A DNA stretch of 33,045 nt from Minisyncoccota bacterium (lineage in GTDB: Bacteria; Patescibacteriota; Minisyncoccia; Phycocordibacterales; Phycocordibacteraceae), in NCBI GenBank assembly GCA_028687085.1, contig JAQUAU010000003.1, forward strand, positions 1 through 33,045, read 5' to 3'. Numbering within the stretch: the first letter of the stretch is position 1; the number at the start of each line of letters is the position of its first letter. The notes under the pieces are model-generated. The model saw nothing but the letters and a program-made list of their open reading frames with translations, was not told where the DNA came from and did no database searches. Of this stretch, positions 1 through 8,293 are shown one piece after another. The position numbers and the translations under genes were made by a program.

Positions 1-2
1 CT

Positions 3-1607
3 GCACTCGTCGTGTACCCGCAAGACGCGAACGATGTTTCTGAAATCGTTCGCGTCATAGGCGCCGAGCGGAGTCGAGGAGCCGACATATCGCTCGCGGC
101 GAGAGCGGCCGGCACCGACATGTCGGGCGGCCCGCTGACCACCGGCGTCGTCGTCTCCTTCACCAAGCATATGAACAAGGTGCTCGAAGTCGGCACGAAC
201 TTGGAAGCTCAACTTCCAAGTAATTCGAATTTGGAAGTTGAGCTTCCAAGTGGGTACGCAGTGACGGAGCCGGGCGTTTTTTATAGAGATTTCGAGAAGG
301 CGACGCTCGAGAAAGGGCTCCTGATGCCCTCCTACCCCGCAAGCCGCGAGATAGCCGCCATGGGCGGCATCGTCTCGAACAACGCCGGCGGCGAACGCAC
401 GCTCAAATACGGCAAGACAGAAAAGTATGTCGAAGAGGTCGACGTTGTTCTCTCTGACGGTTCGCAGGCGACCTTTAAGGCGCTCACGCCCGCCGAACTC
501 GAAGAGAAGAAGAAGCTGGAGACGCTTGAAGGCAGCATTTATCGCACCATGGACGCACTTCTCACCGAGCACGCCGCGCTTATCGAAGAACGCCGCCCGA
601 AGGTGTCCAAGAATTCTGCCGGCTACGCGCTCTGGAGCATCAAGGACGGCGACCGCTTCAATCTCGCCAAGCTTATCTGCGGCTCGCAAGGTACGCTCGC
701 CCTCTGGACGAAGGCGAAGCTCTCTCTCGTGAAGCCTAAAGAGCACCGCGCGATGCTCGTCATCTTCCTTTCCGACCTGAACATTCTCCCCGAGGTGGTG
801 AACCGCGTCCTGCCTCAAAATCCAGAATCGTTTGAGAGCTACGACGATCACACCTTCACGCTTGCGGTGAAGTTTATGCCGCAGATGCTCTCTCAGATGG
901 GGCTTGTGAAGGCCGCGCGGCTCGGCATCGACTTTATCCCCGAGGCGCTCATGGTCGCCACCGGCGGCGTACCGAAGCTTATCCTTATGGCTGAGTTCGC
1001 CGAGGACACTATCGAAGAGGCAGACCGCCGCGCGACAGTCGCACGCGATGCGCTTGCCGGTCTCGAGGTGCAGACCAAGATCGAAAAAGACGAGAAAGAA
1101 TCAGAGAAATATTGGATCGTGCGCCGCGAGAGCTTCAATCTCCTGCGCAAAAATCTCCACGGCCTCGTCTCTTCACCCTTCATCGACGACTTCGTCGTCC
1201 CGCCCTCGAGCTACCCCACCTTCTTGCCCAAGCTGAACGCCCTTCTCGACGAATATAAAGACAACATGATCTACACGGTTGCCGGCCACATCGGCAACGG
1301 CAACATCCACATTATCCCGCTCATGGACCTGACCAAGGAGGAGAATCGAAGGGTGATTCTGGAACTTGCACCCAAGGTCTACCAGATGGTCATCGAGGCC
1401 GGCGGCACCACGACCGGAGAGCACAACGACGGCATCGTCCGCACGCCCTATCTGCCGATGCTCTTCGGAAGCGAGATGATTGCGCTCTTTGAACAAACTA
1501 AACGGGCATTTGATCCGCAGAATATATTCAACCCCGGCAAGAAGGTCGGCGGCACCTTCGCCGAAATCACACGCGACCTGATCCATCCGGTGCCGCCAGA
1601 AAAGTAA
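3..1607 (+). CDS. FAD-binding oxidoreductase (glycolate oxidase GlcD / D-lactate dehydrogenase-like), 5' truncated by window edge
   Basis: Reading frame is open to the left edge (ALVVYPQDANDVSEIVR...); FAD-binding motifs ARAAGTDMSGG, GGIVSNNAGGERTLKYGKTEKYV; C-terminal GEHNDGIVRTPYLPMLFG...FDPQNIFNPGKK. Confidence 0.9.
   Translation, partial: ALVVYPQDANDVSEIVRVIGAERSRGADISLAARAAGTDMSGGPLTTGVVVSFTKHMNKVLEVGTNLEAQLPSNSNLEVELPSGYAVTEPGVFYRDFEKATLEKGLLMPSYPASREIAAMGGIVSNNAGGERTLKYGKTEKYVEEVDVVLSDGSQATFKALTPAELEEKKKLETLEGSIYRTMDALLTEHAALIEERRPKVSKNSAGYALWSIKDGDRFNLAKLICGSQGTLALWTKAKLSLVKPKEHRAMLVIFLSDLNILPEVVNRVLPQNPESFESYDDHTFTLAVKFMPQMLSQMGLVKAARLGIDFIPEALMVATGGVPKLILMAEFAEDTIEEADRRATVARDALAGLEVQTKIEKDEKESEKYWIVRRESFNLLRKNLHGLVSSPFIDDFVVPPSSYPTFLPKLNALLDEYKDNMIYTVAGHIGNGNIHIIPLMDLTKEENRRVILELAPKVYQMVIEAGGTTTGEHNDGIVRTPYLPMLFGSEMIALFEQTKRAFDPQNIFNPGKKVGGTFAEITRDLIHPVPPEK
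202..251. repeat. Nested in-frame inverted repeat in the FAD oxidase gene
   Basis: TTGGAAGCTCAACTTCCAA-gtaattcgaat-TTGGAAGTTGAGCTTCCAA; 19-bp perfect arms, each arm itself a GGAAG/CTTCC hairpin. Confidence 0.9.
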
Positions 1608-1625
1608 TATGCTATTCTCCACTCT

Positions 1626-1721
1626 ATGAAACGAGCCTTCGCCGTCATCATCGTCGTCCTCTTGGCGATCGGGATGGTAGCTACCCTCTTCCTCCCCGCC
1701 CTTTCTGCATTTACGCGGTAA
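1626..1721 (+). CDS. Candidate 31-aa single-TM small protein MKRAFAVIIVVLLAIGMVATLFLPALSAFTR
   Basis: ATG-to-TAA ORF read directly, 18 bp after the oxidase stop; positively charged N-terminus plus one hydrophobic helix; below the ORF-track size cutoff. Confidence 0.45.
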   Translation: MKRAFAVIIVVLLAIGMVATLFLPALSAFTR

Positions 1722-1725
1722 TGCG

Positions 1726-2709
1726 CTAGCGCAAGACGCTTGTAGCGCCGGCGTCTGCGTTTAGCACGATCGGACCGGAAAGAAAGACGCTCACGAGCAT
1801 CACGGCCGGTATAAAGAGGAGCAGAAATGCCCCGCCGAGAACTACGCTCCGGTGCTGAGCCTTGCCGCGCATAAGGATGGCGATAGTGCACGATATTGAA
1901 ATGACAGCGAACAGCGCGGTAAGAATCGCGAGGAGCGTGCTCTGCGGAGCGGTGAGCAGTCGCGCCACGAGACCGGGCTCTGCGACCGGAGCGGCTGTGC
2001 TCCCTATGTCATCAGCATTTTTAATCTCTGTGCCGAGCACCTGCACCGGTGCAGTAGCAGTAGCAGTAGCAGTTGAAAAAGTCTGACCTTCCCGGGAAAG
2101 TCTGACTTTTTCAACTGCTATGGGAGTTTCTACTGTCGCGGGCGCTGCGAAGAACTCGACGACAAAGGTCGTCTCCTGCCCTTCATACACTCCCTGCGCT
2201 GTGCCGAAGCCGACCTCGGTGTACTCGCGCTTCACAATATTCGCGCGATGCGTGGGCGACTCCATCCACGCCGTCTCCACATTCACCGAGTCGGTGAAGT
2301 TCACCGCGAGATTCTGCCCCGCATAGCGGTAGTGGTAGCCGGCTTCATCGAGCCAGTGCCACGGCGTTTTACCCGAGGGCGACACATGAGAGAAATAGCC
2401 GTTGGCCGCCATATCGGCGGCGGCGGCCTCTGCCGCTGCATCGAGCACGGCGCTTTCAGTCACGCCGGCGAGGCCGAGTGAGGCGCGATCCTGGTTCGTG
2501 AGCACCACGAGCGCGCCCGGCAAAACCGAGGCGAGAAAATCGGTTGTGAAGAACATAAACTTCGTCTGCACGAGAAATCCCGCTTCGAGGATGATGACAG
2601 CGAGCGCGAGCGCCGCGATTGACGCGGTACTGAAGAGATGAGGGCGGTGATTATTGCGCGGATGCGGGAAGAAATAATCCGAGAGATGATGGAGCAACGG
2701 CTTCTTCAT
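1726..2709 (-). CDS. CAP/SCP-like extracellular domain protein with N- and C-terminal TM segments
   Basis: NQDRASLGLAGVTESAVLDAAAEAAAADMAANGYFSHVSPSGKTPWHWLDEAGYHYRYAGQNLAVNF...AWMESPTHRANIVKREYTEVGFG is a typical CAP domain; start taken at MKKPLL. Confidence 0.85.
   Translation of the reverse strand: MKKPLLHHLSDYFFPHPRNNHRPHLFSTASIAALALAVIILEAGFLVQTKFMFFTTDFLASVLPGALVVLTNQDRASLGLAGVTESAVLDAAAEAAAADMAANGYFSHVSPSGKTPWHWLDEAGYHYRYAGQNLAVNFTDSVNVETAWMESPTHRANIVKREYTEVGFGTAQGVYEGQETTFVVEFFAAPATVETPIAVEKVRLSREGQTFSTATATATAPVQVLGTEIKNADDIGSTAAPVAEPGLVARLLTAPQSTLLAILTALFAVISISCTIAILMRGKAQHRSVVLGGAFLLLFIPAVMLVSVFLSGPIVLNADAGATSVLR
2066..2117. repeat. 52-bp in-frame palindrome in the CAP gene
   Basis: AGCAGTTGAAAAAGTCTGACCTTCCCGGGAAAGTCTGACTTTTTCAACTGCT; near-complete dyad with two mismatched pairs. 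Confidence 0.85.
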
Positions 2710-2742
2710 GTGCCTATAACGATACAACAAATCCTAAAAACA

Positions 2743-2770
2743 CACAACCCCCGCCGGAGCGGGGGTTGTG
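2743..2770 (-). terminator. Rho-independent terminator of the large surface protein gene
   Basis: CACAACCCCCGC-cgga-GCGGGGGTTGTG, 12-bp perfect arms, followed on the minus strand by TGTTTTTAGG. Confidence 0.85.
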
Positions 2771-2786
2771 CACTACTATGAACGGT

Positions 2787-5700
2787 TTATTGGCCGAGGG
2801 CCGCCTTCACCTTGTCGATAACCGACTGATCGGCGTTAAAGGACTGCAGGACGCCGATAATCGAGTTCGCCTGTTCGGCAGAGAGCTTGGGGCCCGTCGC
2901 CTGTTCAGGGATCTTCGCGGCCGTGAGGCCCTTATTAAGCTCGGCGCGGGTCAGAGGGCCCACAATGCCCGCCTGCGCGATGCCGCGCGCCTTTTGGTAG
3001 GCGATGACCGCGGCACGCGTGAGCGCGCCGAAGTAGCCCGTCGGTGCGTCCACCTTCAAGAGACCTTCGTTGATGAGAACCTTCTGGAGCTCCGTCACCT
3101 CGTCGCTGCGCACGCCCATCGAGAGCGCCTTGGTGAAGTTGTAGGTCTCAGCACCGAGCACCCTGCCCTGTGCGGGTGTCGCAGGCGTAGCCGGGGTTGC
3201 CGGAGTTACCGTCGGGACTGCCGGTGTCGCCGGAGTGGCCGGTGTTGCGGGCGTTACCGGAGGAGTGTATCCGCCGCCACCGCCGTCATTCGGATAGCTG
3301 AACTGGGCAGACGATACGGCCGAAGCGCTGTCGCCGTCACAACTCACCGCCTTCAGCGTCGTGCCGGCGCTGATGCTGAGCGGCACAGTGTAGAGCGTCG
3401 AGCTGCACGTCGGTGCGGAACCATCGATCGTGTAGCGAATACCGAGACCAGAGGGATTAGAGAGCGTTACGCTCGCCGAACCGCGGACAACGCCCCCGTT
3501 CGGCGTAATCGTCGGCGCAACCGGCGTCAGCCCGCCGAACGTCGTGAAGTGGTAGGTGAGAATCTTGGTGTCAGTGCCATTACTAATGGCACATTCACCC
3601 GGGAAGACTGGGCTCGTTGTGGTCGCAAAACTGCCTCCGCACATCGTGGTGATTTTAGTCCACGATGTCGAACCGGCCGGACGGTATCCGACAACGCCAG
3701 TAACACCGCTGAGAGTTACAGAGACCGGTTTATCGAAGAGGAGGACCGTGTCCGGCGAGCCAACATCGATCGAGGTTCCGCCGACAGAGAATCCGGAAGG
3801 TGCTCCTTCGGTACCACTGTCTGTCCGAGGCGGCTGCATCGTACCGGTCCATCCGCTCGGTGCGAGGATTGTCGTGCCATCAGGAATGGAGACGGAGACG
3901 TTTGAGAGCGCCGAGTTGGTGAGAATGATTGGTTCACCCGGTGTACCTGAGGAGAGCTGGACAGCCTGTGCGACGTCAACGGTCGTGCTGCCGACGGTCT
4001 GCGGTGCGCTTAAGTCAACATTAGAGAGATCTCCACTGGTGAAATTAGAAAGCGTCGTCGTCGCCCCGTCGATTACCAACTCATCGCCAATCGCCATATT
4101 GACGCTCGCCATAAGATCGAGAACGCTGCTATCACCGAGCGCAAGATCGGTTGTGCCTGAAGGAAGCGTCACTGCACCATCAAGCATTTCCTGTAAGTCG
4201 AGATTGCCCGACGTCACATTGATTGTGCCGCCAACGACATCGCTCACCAGAACAGTCCGTCCTGGATTGATGTACCACGGATAGAACGAGACAGTGCTGG
4301 TAGATGCACCCGCGATGGCACCTCCAAGACCGCCAGTATTCGATTCAATTTTCGGACCTGTCGGATCTCCCCACCAGTTGTTGGTCGCATCTACCGGTGT
4401 CACGTCGGCATGCAGAGCGTACAAAGTACTCCCTGAAATTCCGTTCTTATCATTCAACAAAGCTGAATTAGAACCCGATATGTCAACGCTAACCTGATTG
4501 TTCGTCAGTACATTCCCGCTCGCGGTCACACCAGCTCCGTGGGATGCAAAAAGAAATCCAGACGATGTCCAACAATTACTATAGAACGTTATTGTCGCGC
4601 TCGCCGACAGTCCAGATCCGTCCCCAGAACAGGCGCCCGGACCCCCTGTATAGACATGTCCTGATATCTGGTTATTTGTGACTGCAGCAGTATTACCCTC
4701 TGAAATCTGGATTCCATTTTGCGCAATTGCCGTAGTTGGTCCAATTCCAGTGATACTATTGTTGCTAATCGTTCCGGTTATCCCGCCAAAGCCCGCAAGA
4801 CTATTCGGACCGAATGTTATGCCATTCTTGTTGTAACCGCTGATGGTATTTTTATCGACTACCATGTCCGCATTCTGAAGGACATCGATACCGCTTGAAC
4901 CATGAACAATGTTGAAGTTACGGATTGTTACTGTAATCGGCGTCGTATCACTATTTACGGTGATTACAGCGGGATTAGTACTGGCCCCGCCATCAATCGT
5001 AGGAGCAGCAGTTCCTGCACCTTGTGCAGACAAAATTCCGTCTCCAAGCAAGACGAGTGACTTTGTGATGTTCAGATTTTCAGTATACGTTCCCGCGGAT
5101 ATTTTAATCGTATCGCCGTCCGTAGCGCGATCCACGGCTTCCTGAATATTTGTTCCAATCATTCGGAGATACACGTTCTTCAGGGGATCGGTGAGACTGT
5201 TGACCCAGCCAAGCCGTTCGTAGGCACCCGTGCGTGCATCATTATCAGGCGTCAACGTCAGTACCGCCTTATCGAAGGTGTTGTTCGCAAGAAATCCATT
5301 CCAGTAGCCGGCGGGGTTTGTATAGTCACTCGCGCGAGCAATAATCTGATAGGCATTGTCCGCAAAGGTATTGCCCGTGATAGTAACATCGCCAATCGGC
5401 TGTGTTGTCCAACTCGAACCGGTAATCCCTGTCAGACTGATTCCACCCCAGTCGGTTATGTGCTCGATAAGATTCCCGACAATCAAGCGATCTGAAGATG
5501 GGCCAGTCTGTCCAACACCATTAATAACAGTGACTTCTCCGTAGAGAAATTGGTTATTTTGAATAGCGAACTTATTGACATGCATCCCGCCGCGTTCATC
5601 ACTGAGATAAAGACCGGAACATCCTGTCGAAAGATTATCAACAATAGAATTCTTCAGCGTGAAGTTTTCGCCAGTAGCAAAAACGTTTTTGTTGCAACTC

Positions 5701-6563
5701 GGGGTTATGGACGCCAACTCAAACCTTAAACCGCTTAAAGTAACGTTGTCGCCGGTGATGATAGTATCCCCGAGTGATACATCGCGATGTGTTGCAATAA
5801 CAGTGGCAACGACACTTGTTCGATCAGTAATTGGACTACCGGATCCATCAACTCCCTGAATGGTCAAACCATTTTTGTAGACCAGCAATCCGCTTGCCGG
5901 CCCGCCAGAGACACCAGAATAAATATCACGTGAAGTATTACCCTCGCTGTACGAGCCTGCGGCCACATTAATTATGTCGTTTTCAGCTGCTGCATCTACG
6001 GCAGACTGAATCGAGGGATACGAATGGGCACCAATCGAGACGGTGTTTCCGGCTGGGGTTCCGTAATCACCCGCACCAAACGTGTAGATGCTTTCGGGAG
6101 TAAGAGTGGGGCCCGGAGTGACAATGGTGGATTTCCCGGCGACAACATTGCCGCTCGTGTAGGTTACCGAATCAATGGTGGTATCTCCCGAATCTTTAAG
6201 CAAGATCGTGTCTCCTGTATTTGAAAGTCCTGCGGGCGCCGTGTAGCCACATTTGACGCCTCCGTTCAGAGAAACGTCAGAATTTTTACAGATGACGGTG
6301 CTTCCACCAGCAGGAACGGAGTAGCTACCAGAGATTATATGATCTCCTCCTGTATTAAGTTTCCAACCGGCCAAATCCAAGGCTCCGCCGGTATTATTTT
6401 TTACTTCTACCCATTCTCGGTCTGATTCCGTACCGGAAGGATTCGCCAAAAACTCCGTAATAGTTACATCGCCCGGAGCGGCGGCGAAGGCGAGAGGAGC
6501 AGAGGCTCCCAGTGCGAGCACCGCAATGAGAACAGGCAGAGAAGCACGCAAATACGTTTGCAT
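2787..6563 (-). CDS. Large secreted/surface protein: signal peptide, lamin-tail domain, parallel beta-helix repeats, chitobiase-like domain, Pro/Thr/Ala linker, C-terminal peptidoglycan-binding domain
   Basis: N-terminal signal peptide; VTITEFLANPSGTESDREWVEVKN (lamin tail); many right-handed beta-helix-like segments; TITPNGGVVRGSASVTLSNPSGLGIRYTIDGSAPTCSS; LSMGVRSDEVTELQKVLINEGLL..GYFGALTRAAVIAYQKARGI (PG_binding_1). Confidence 0.85.
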   Translation of the reverse strand: MQTYLRASLPVLIAVLALGASAPLAFAAAPGDVTITEFLANPSGTESDREWVEVKNNTGGALDLAGWKLNTGGDHIISGSYSVPAGGSTVICKNSDVSLNGGVKCGYTAPAGLSNTGDTILLKDSGDTTIDSVTYTSGNVVAGKSTIVTPGPTLTPESIYTFGAGDYGTPAGNTVSIGAHSYPSIQSAVDAAAENDIINVAAGSYSEGNTSRDIYSGVSGGPASGLLVYKNGLTIQGVDGSGSPITDRTSVVATVIATHRDVSLGDTIITGDNVTLSGLRFELASITPSCNKNVFATGENFTLKNSIVDNLSTGCSGLYLSDERGGMHVNKFAIQNNQFLYGEVTVINGVGQTGPSSDRLIVGNLIEHITDWGGISLTGITGSSWTTQPIGDVTITGNTFADNAYQIIARASDYTNPAGYWNGFLANNTFDKAVLTLTPDNDARTGAYERLGWVNSLTDPLKNVYLRMIGTNIQEAVDRATDGDTIKISAGTYTENLNITKSLVLLGDGILSAQGAGTAAPTIDGGASTNPAVITVNSDTTPITVTIRNFNIVHGSSGIDVLQNADMVVDKNTISGYNKNGITFGPNSLAGFGGITGTISNNSITGIGPTTAIAQNGIQISEGNTAAVTNNQISGHVYTGGPGACSGDGSGLSASATITFYSNCWTSSGFLFASHGAGVTASGNVLTNNQVSVDISGSNSALLNDKNGISGSTLYALHADVTPVDATNNWWGDPTGPKIESNTGGLGGAIAGASTSTVSFYPWYINPGRTVLVSDVVGGTINVTSGNLDLQEMLDGAVTLPSGTTDLALGDSSVLDLMASVNMAIGDELVIDGATTTLSNFTSGDLSNVDLSAPQTVGSTTVDVAQAVQLSSGTPGEPIILTNSALSNVSVSIPDGTTILAPSGWTGTMQPPRTDSGTEGAPSGFSVGGTSIDVGSPDTVLLFDKPVSVTLSGVTGVVGYRPAGSTSWTKITTMCGGSFATTTSPVFPGECAISNGTDTKILTYHFTTFGGLTPVAPTITPNGGVVRGSASVTLSNPSGLGIRYTIDGSAPTCSSTLYTVPLSISAGTTLKAVSCDGDSASAVSSAQFSYPNDGGGGGYTPPVTPATPATPATPAVPTVTPATPATPATPAQGRVLGAETYNFTKALSMGVRSDEVTELQKVLINEGLLKVDAPTGYFGALTRAAVIAYQKARGIAQAGIVGPLTRAELNKGLTAAKIPEQATGPKLSAEQANSIIGVLQSFNADQSVIDKVKAALGQ

Positions 6564-6653
6564 AATTATTTTTTAGTAACACCCCTTAATAATCGGAGAT
6601 TGGCGCGAGCACCCTCCAGACCATGACAAAACAAATTGTCAATCTCGTAGTAA

Positions 6654-6681
6654 AGTGTACGCCCATTACACTCGCTGTCAA
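6654..6681 (-). promoter_or_regulatory. Sigma70-like promoter for the surface protein gene
   Basis: Minus strand TTGACA-16 bp-TACACT upstream of the 6563 start. Confidence 0.5.
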
Positions 6682-6717
6682 CACGCAAATAGAGTTATCC
6701 CCACAAATGGTACCCCC

Positions 6718-6755
6718 TATCCAAAATAGGGTGCGACCGCACCATATTTTGGATA
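6718..6755. repeat. Palindrome A of the CGACCG-core family (downstream flank of Cas2-like gene 1)
   Basis: TATCCAAAATAGGGTGCGACCGCACCATATTTTGGATA; near-complete dyad; ends 1 bp from the stop codon of the 6757-7344 gene; 31/38 identical to palindrome B. Confidence 0.85.
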
Positions 6756-6756
6756 C

Positions 6757-7344
6757 CTACAACGCGCGCAGTCCGAAATGCTCGCGTAAGTGTTTATCGC
6801 GCTCAAGCTGTTCTACGATCATGTAGAGCACATCTACGCCGATGCGGAAATTCGCTTTTGCAAGCGCTATAAGATCTTCGCAATCATAAGGATAAATCCA
6901 GGCGCTATCCTGGAGTCGTACGAATCCATATTCACTCATAAATAACCGCAACTGATTGCGAATTCCCCGGCGACGCTCGGGTATGTCGAAGAGCACTATG
7001 CGCCAACGACCATCCCAACGCCTCGGTTTCCGAGAACTTGCATCTCGCGCAGACTCAAGGGCGAGTATTTGTTCCCCCGCTTCGGTCACCCGTGCGTATC
7101 GCCTGCCGTTCCGCTCTTCAAATGTCACCAACCCTTTCGCAGCAAGCCGCCCGAGCGCGGTCTTCGCCTGGTAGTTGAACCGCGCACCCTTCTTATAGCC
7201 CGGCATATAGCGCAGCAGCTGTGCGGCGTTCGGCATAGTCGCGGCGACGAGCACGACGCCGCCAATGGCGACGGCGGCAAGGAGCCCTTGCTGGAATGCG
7301 CGCAATCTCCGAATTTTCTTTGCTTCTTTTTCAATAACTCCCAT
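6757..7344 (-). CDS. PaaX-like protein: N-terminal hydrophobic helix, winged helix, C-terminal Cas2-like ferredoxin-fold domain (copy 1)
   Basis: KGARFNYQAKTALGRLAAKGLVTFEERNGRRYARVTEAGEQIL (wHTH) then WRIVLFDIPERRRGIRNQLRLFMSEYGFVRLQDSAWIYPYDCEDLIALAKANFRIGVDVLYMIVEQLERDKHLREHF (Cas2/PaaX C-domain). Start taken at MGVIEKEAKK by alignment with the copy at 13932. Confidence 0.8.
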   Translation of the reverse strand: MGVIEKEAKKIRRLRAFQQGLLAAVAIGGVVLVAATMPNAAQLLRYMPGYKKGARFNYQAKTALGRLAAKGLVTFEERNGRRYARVTEAGEQILALESARDASSRKPRRWDGRWRIVLFDIPERRRGIRNQLRLFMSEYGFVRLQDSAWIYPYDCEDLIALAKANFRIGVDVLYMIVEQLERDKHLREHFGLRAL

Positions 7345-7368
7345 ATTCAGACATCTTCGCACAGGAAC

Positions 7369-7406
7369 TATCCAAATCAGAGTGCGACCGCATTGTATTG
7401 TGGATA
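7369..7406. repeat. Palindrome B of the CGACCG-core family (upstream flank of Cas2-like gene 1)
   Basis: TATCCAAATCAGAGTGCGACCGCATTGTATTGTGGATA, about 25 bp upstream of the start codon; paired with A. Confidence 0.85.
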
Positions 7407-7628
7407 GCGCCACTCGATGCAGACGGCGCCTTACTTTATGCCGGATGTGCCTCAGACCGGAGATGTATCGGTGCGGCTATCCACACCTTTCTCAAAAGGG
7501 GTTGTGCACCTCGAACATTTCTGGCATACTGCTCCCACTCGCAGAGTATTCGAGCTTCGCTCGGTCATCCGCTAAGCGGAGGCCGCAAGTGTTCAGTTTC
7601 GGCGAGGTTAATCAGTTAGATCCAACAC

Positions 7629-7994
7629 ATGGACAATGCAGCATCAGTGCAGGGGAACAAGCTTTACGTAGGCGGTATTCCCTATCGCTCGACAGAAGAC
7701 GATCTCAAGAAGGCCTTCGGTGAGGCCGGTAACGTCGTTTCTGCGAGCATTATTTCTGACCGTATGACGGGTCGCTCGCGCGGCTTCGGTTTCGTCGAGA
7801 TGGCGACCGAGGCAGAGGCGCAGGCGGCTATCGACAAGTGGGACGGCAAGGAGATGGACGGGCGCACGCTCTCCGTCTCGTTTGCTCGCCCGCAGGGTGA
7901 TCGTCCTCCGCGCCGCGAAGGCGGTTTCGGCGGCGGTGATCGCGGGGGCTTCGGTGGTGGTGCCCAGGGTGGGTACGGCCGCGGCGGATACTAA
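7629..7994 (+). CDS. RRM-domain RNA-binding protein with Gly-rich tail
   Basis: KLYVGGIPYRSTEDDLKKAFGEAG...GRSRGFGFVEMATEAEAQAAIDKWDGKEMDGRTLSVSFARP; RNP1/RNP2 motifs; GGFGGGDRGGFGGG tail. Confidence 0.93.
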   Translation: MDNAASVQGNKLYVGGIPYRSTEDDLKKAFGEAGNVVSASIISDRMTGRSRGFGFVEMATEAEAQAAIDKWDGKEMDGRTLSVSFARPQGDRPPRREGGFGGGDRGGFGGGAQGGYGRGGY

Positions 7995-8008
7995 TCCTCT
8001 CTCGTTCG

Positions 8009-8047
8009 AAAATAAAACCGCTCTTCTCTGGAGGGCGGTTTTATTTT
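8009..8047 (+). terminator. Rho-independent terminator of the RRM gene
   Basis: AAAATAAAACCGC...GCGGTTTTATTTT, 13-bp arms. Confidence 0.8.
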
Positions 8048-8064
8048 TAGTATGGATGCTCTAT

Positions 8065-8235
8065 AAAAATTTTAAGGAAAAGCCCCACGCTCTTTGTGGG
8101 ACTTCCCCTGGTAGTTCATCCTGGAGAGACGGAGCCTCGGTTTTATAGGTGGTCCTAGGTAGCAGATACATCTGCAGGTGGGGGACCGGTAAAATAAGTA
8201 AGGTTCCTCCCGACCGAGAATGAACTCCTTTCATT
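8065..8235 (-). ncRNA. Candidate structured ncRNA (6S-like architecture?) with own terminator
   Basis: No good ORF. Minus strand: closing stem AGTTCAT/ATGAACT, apical stem GGTCC...GCAGAT-GT-ATCTGC...GGACC, A/U-rich internal bubble (TTATTTTACC / ACCTATAAAACC), then hairpin CCCAC..GTGGG followed by a T-rich tract. Confidence 0.45.
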
Positions 8236-8293
8236 TTCGTTTTATACATCCCAAAAGTCAAGTAAAAACGGAGGAAAATCAAGTGGGAAAGCT

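Noticed and set aside
3170-3260. TPATPATPAVPTVTPATPATPATPA repeat as a mobile or CRISPR-like repeat
   Set aside because: Short in-frame linker low-complexity repeat typical of surface proteins.
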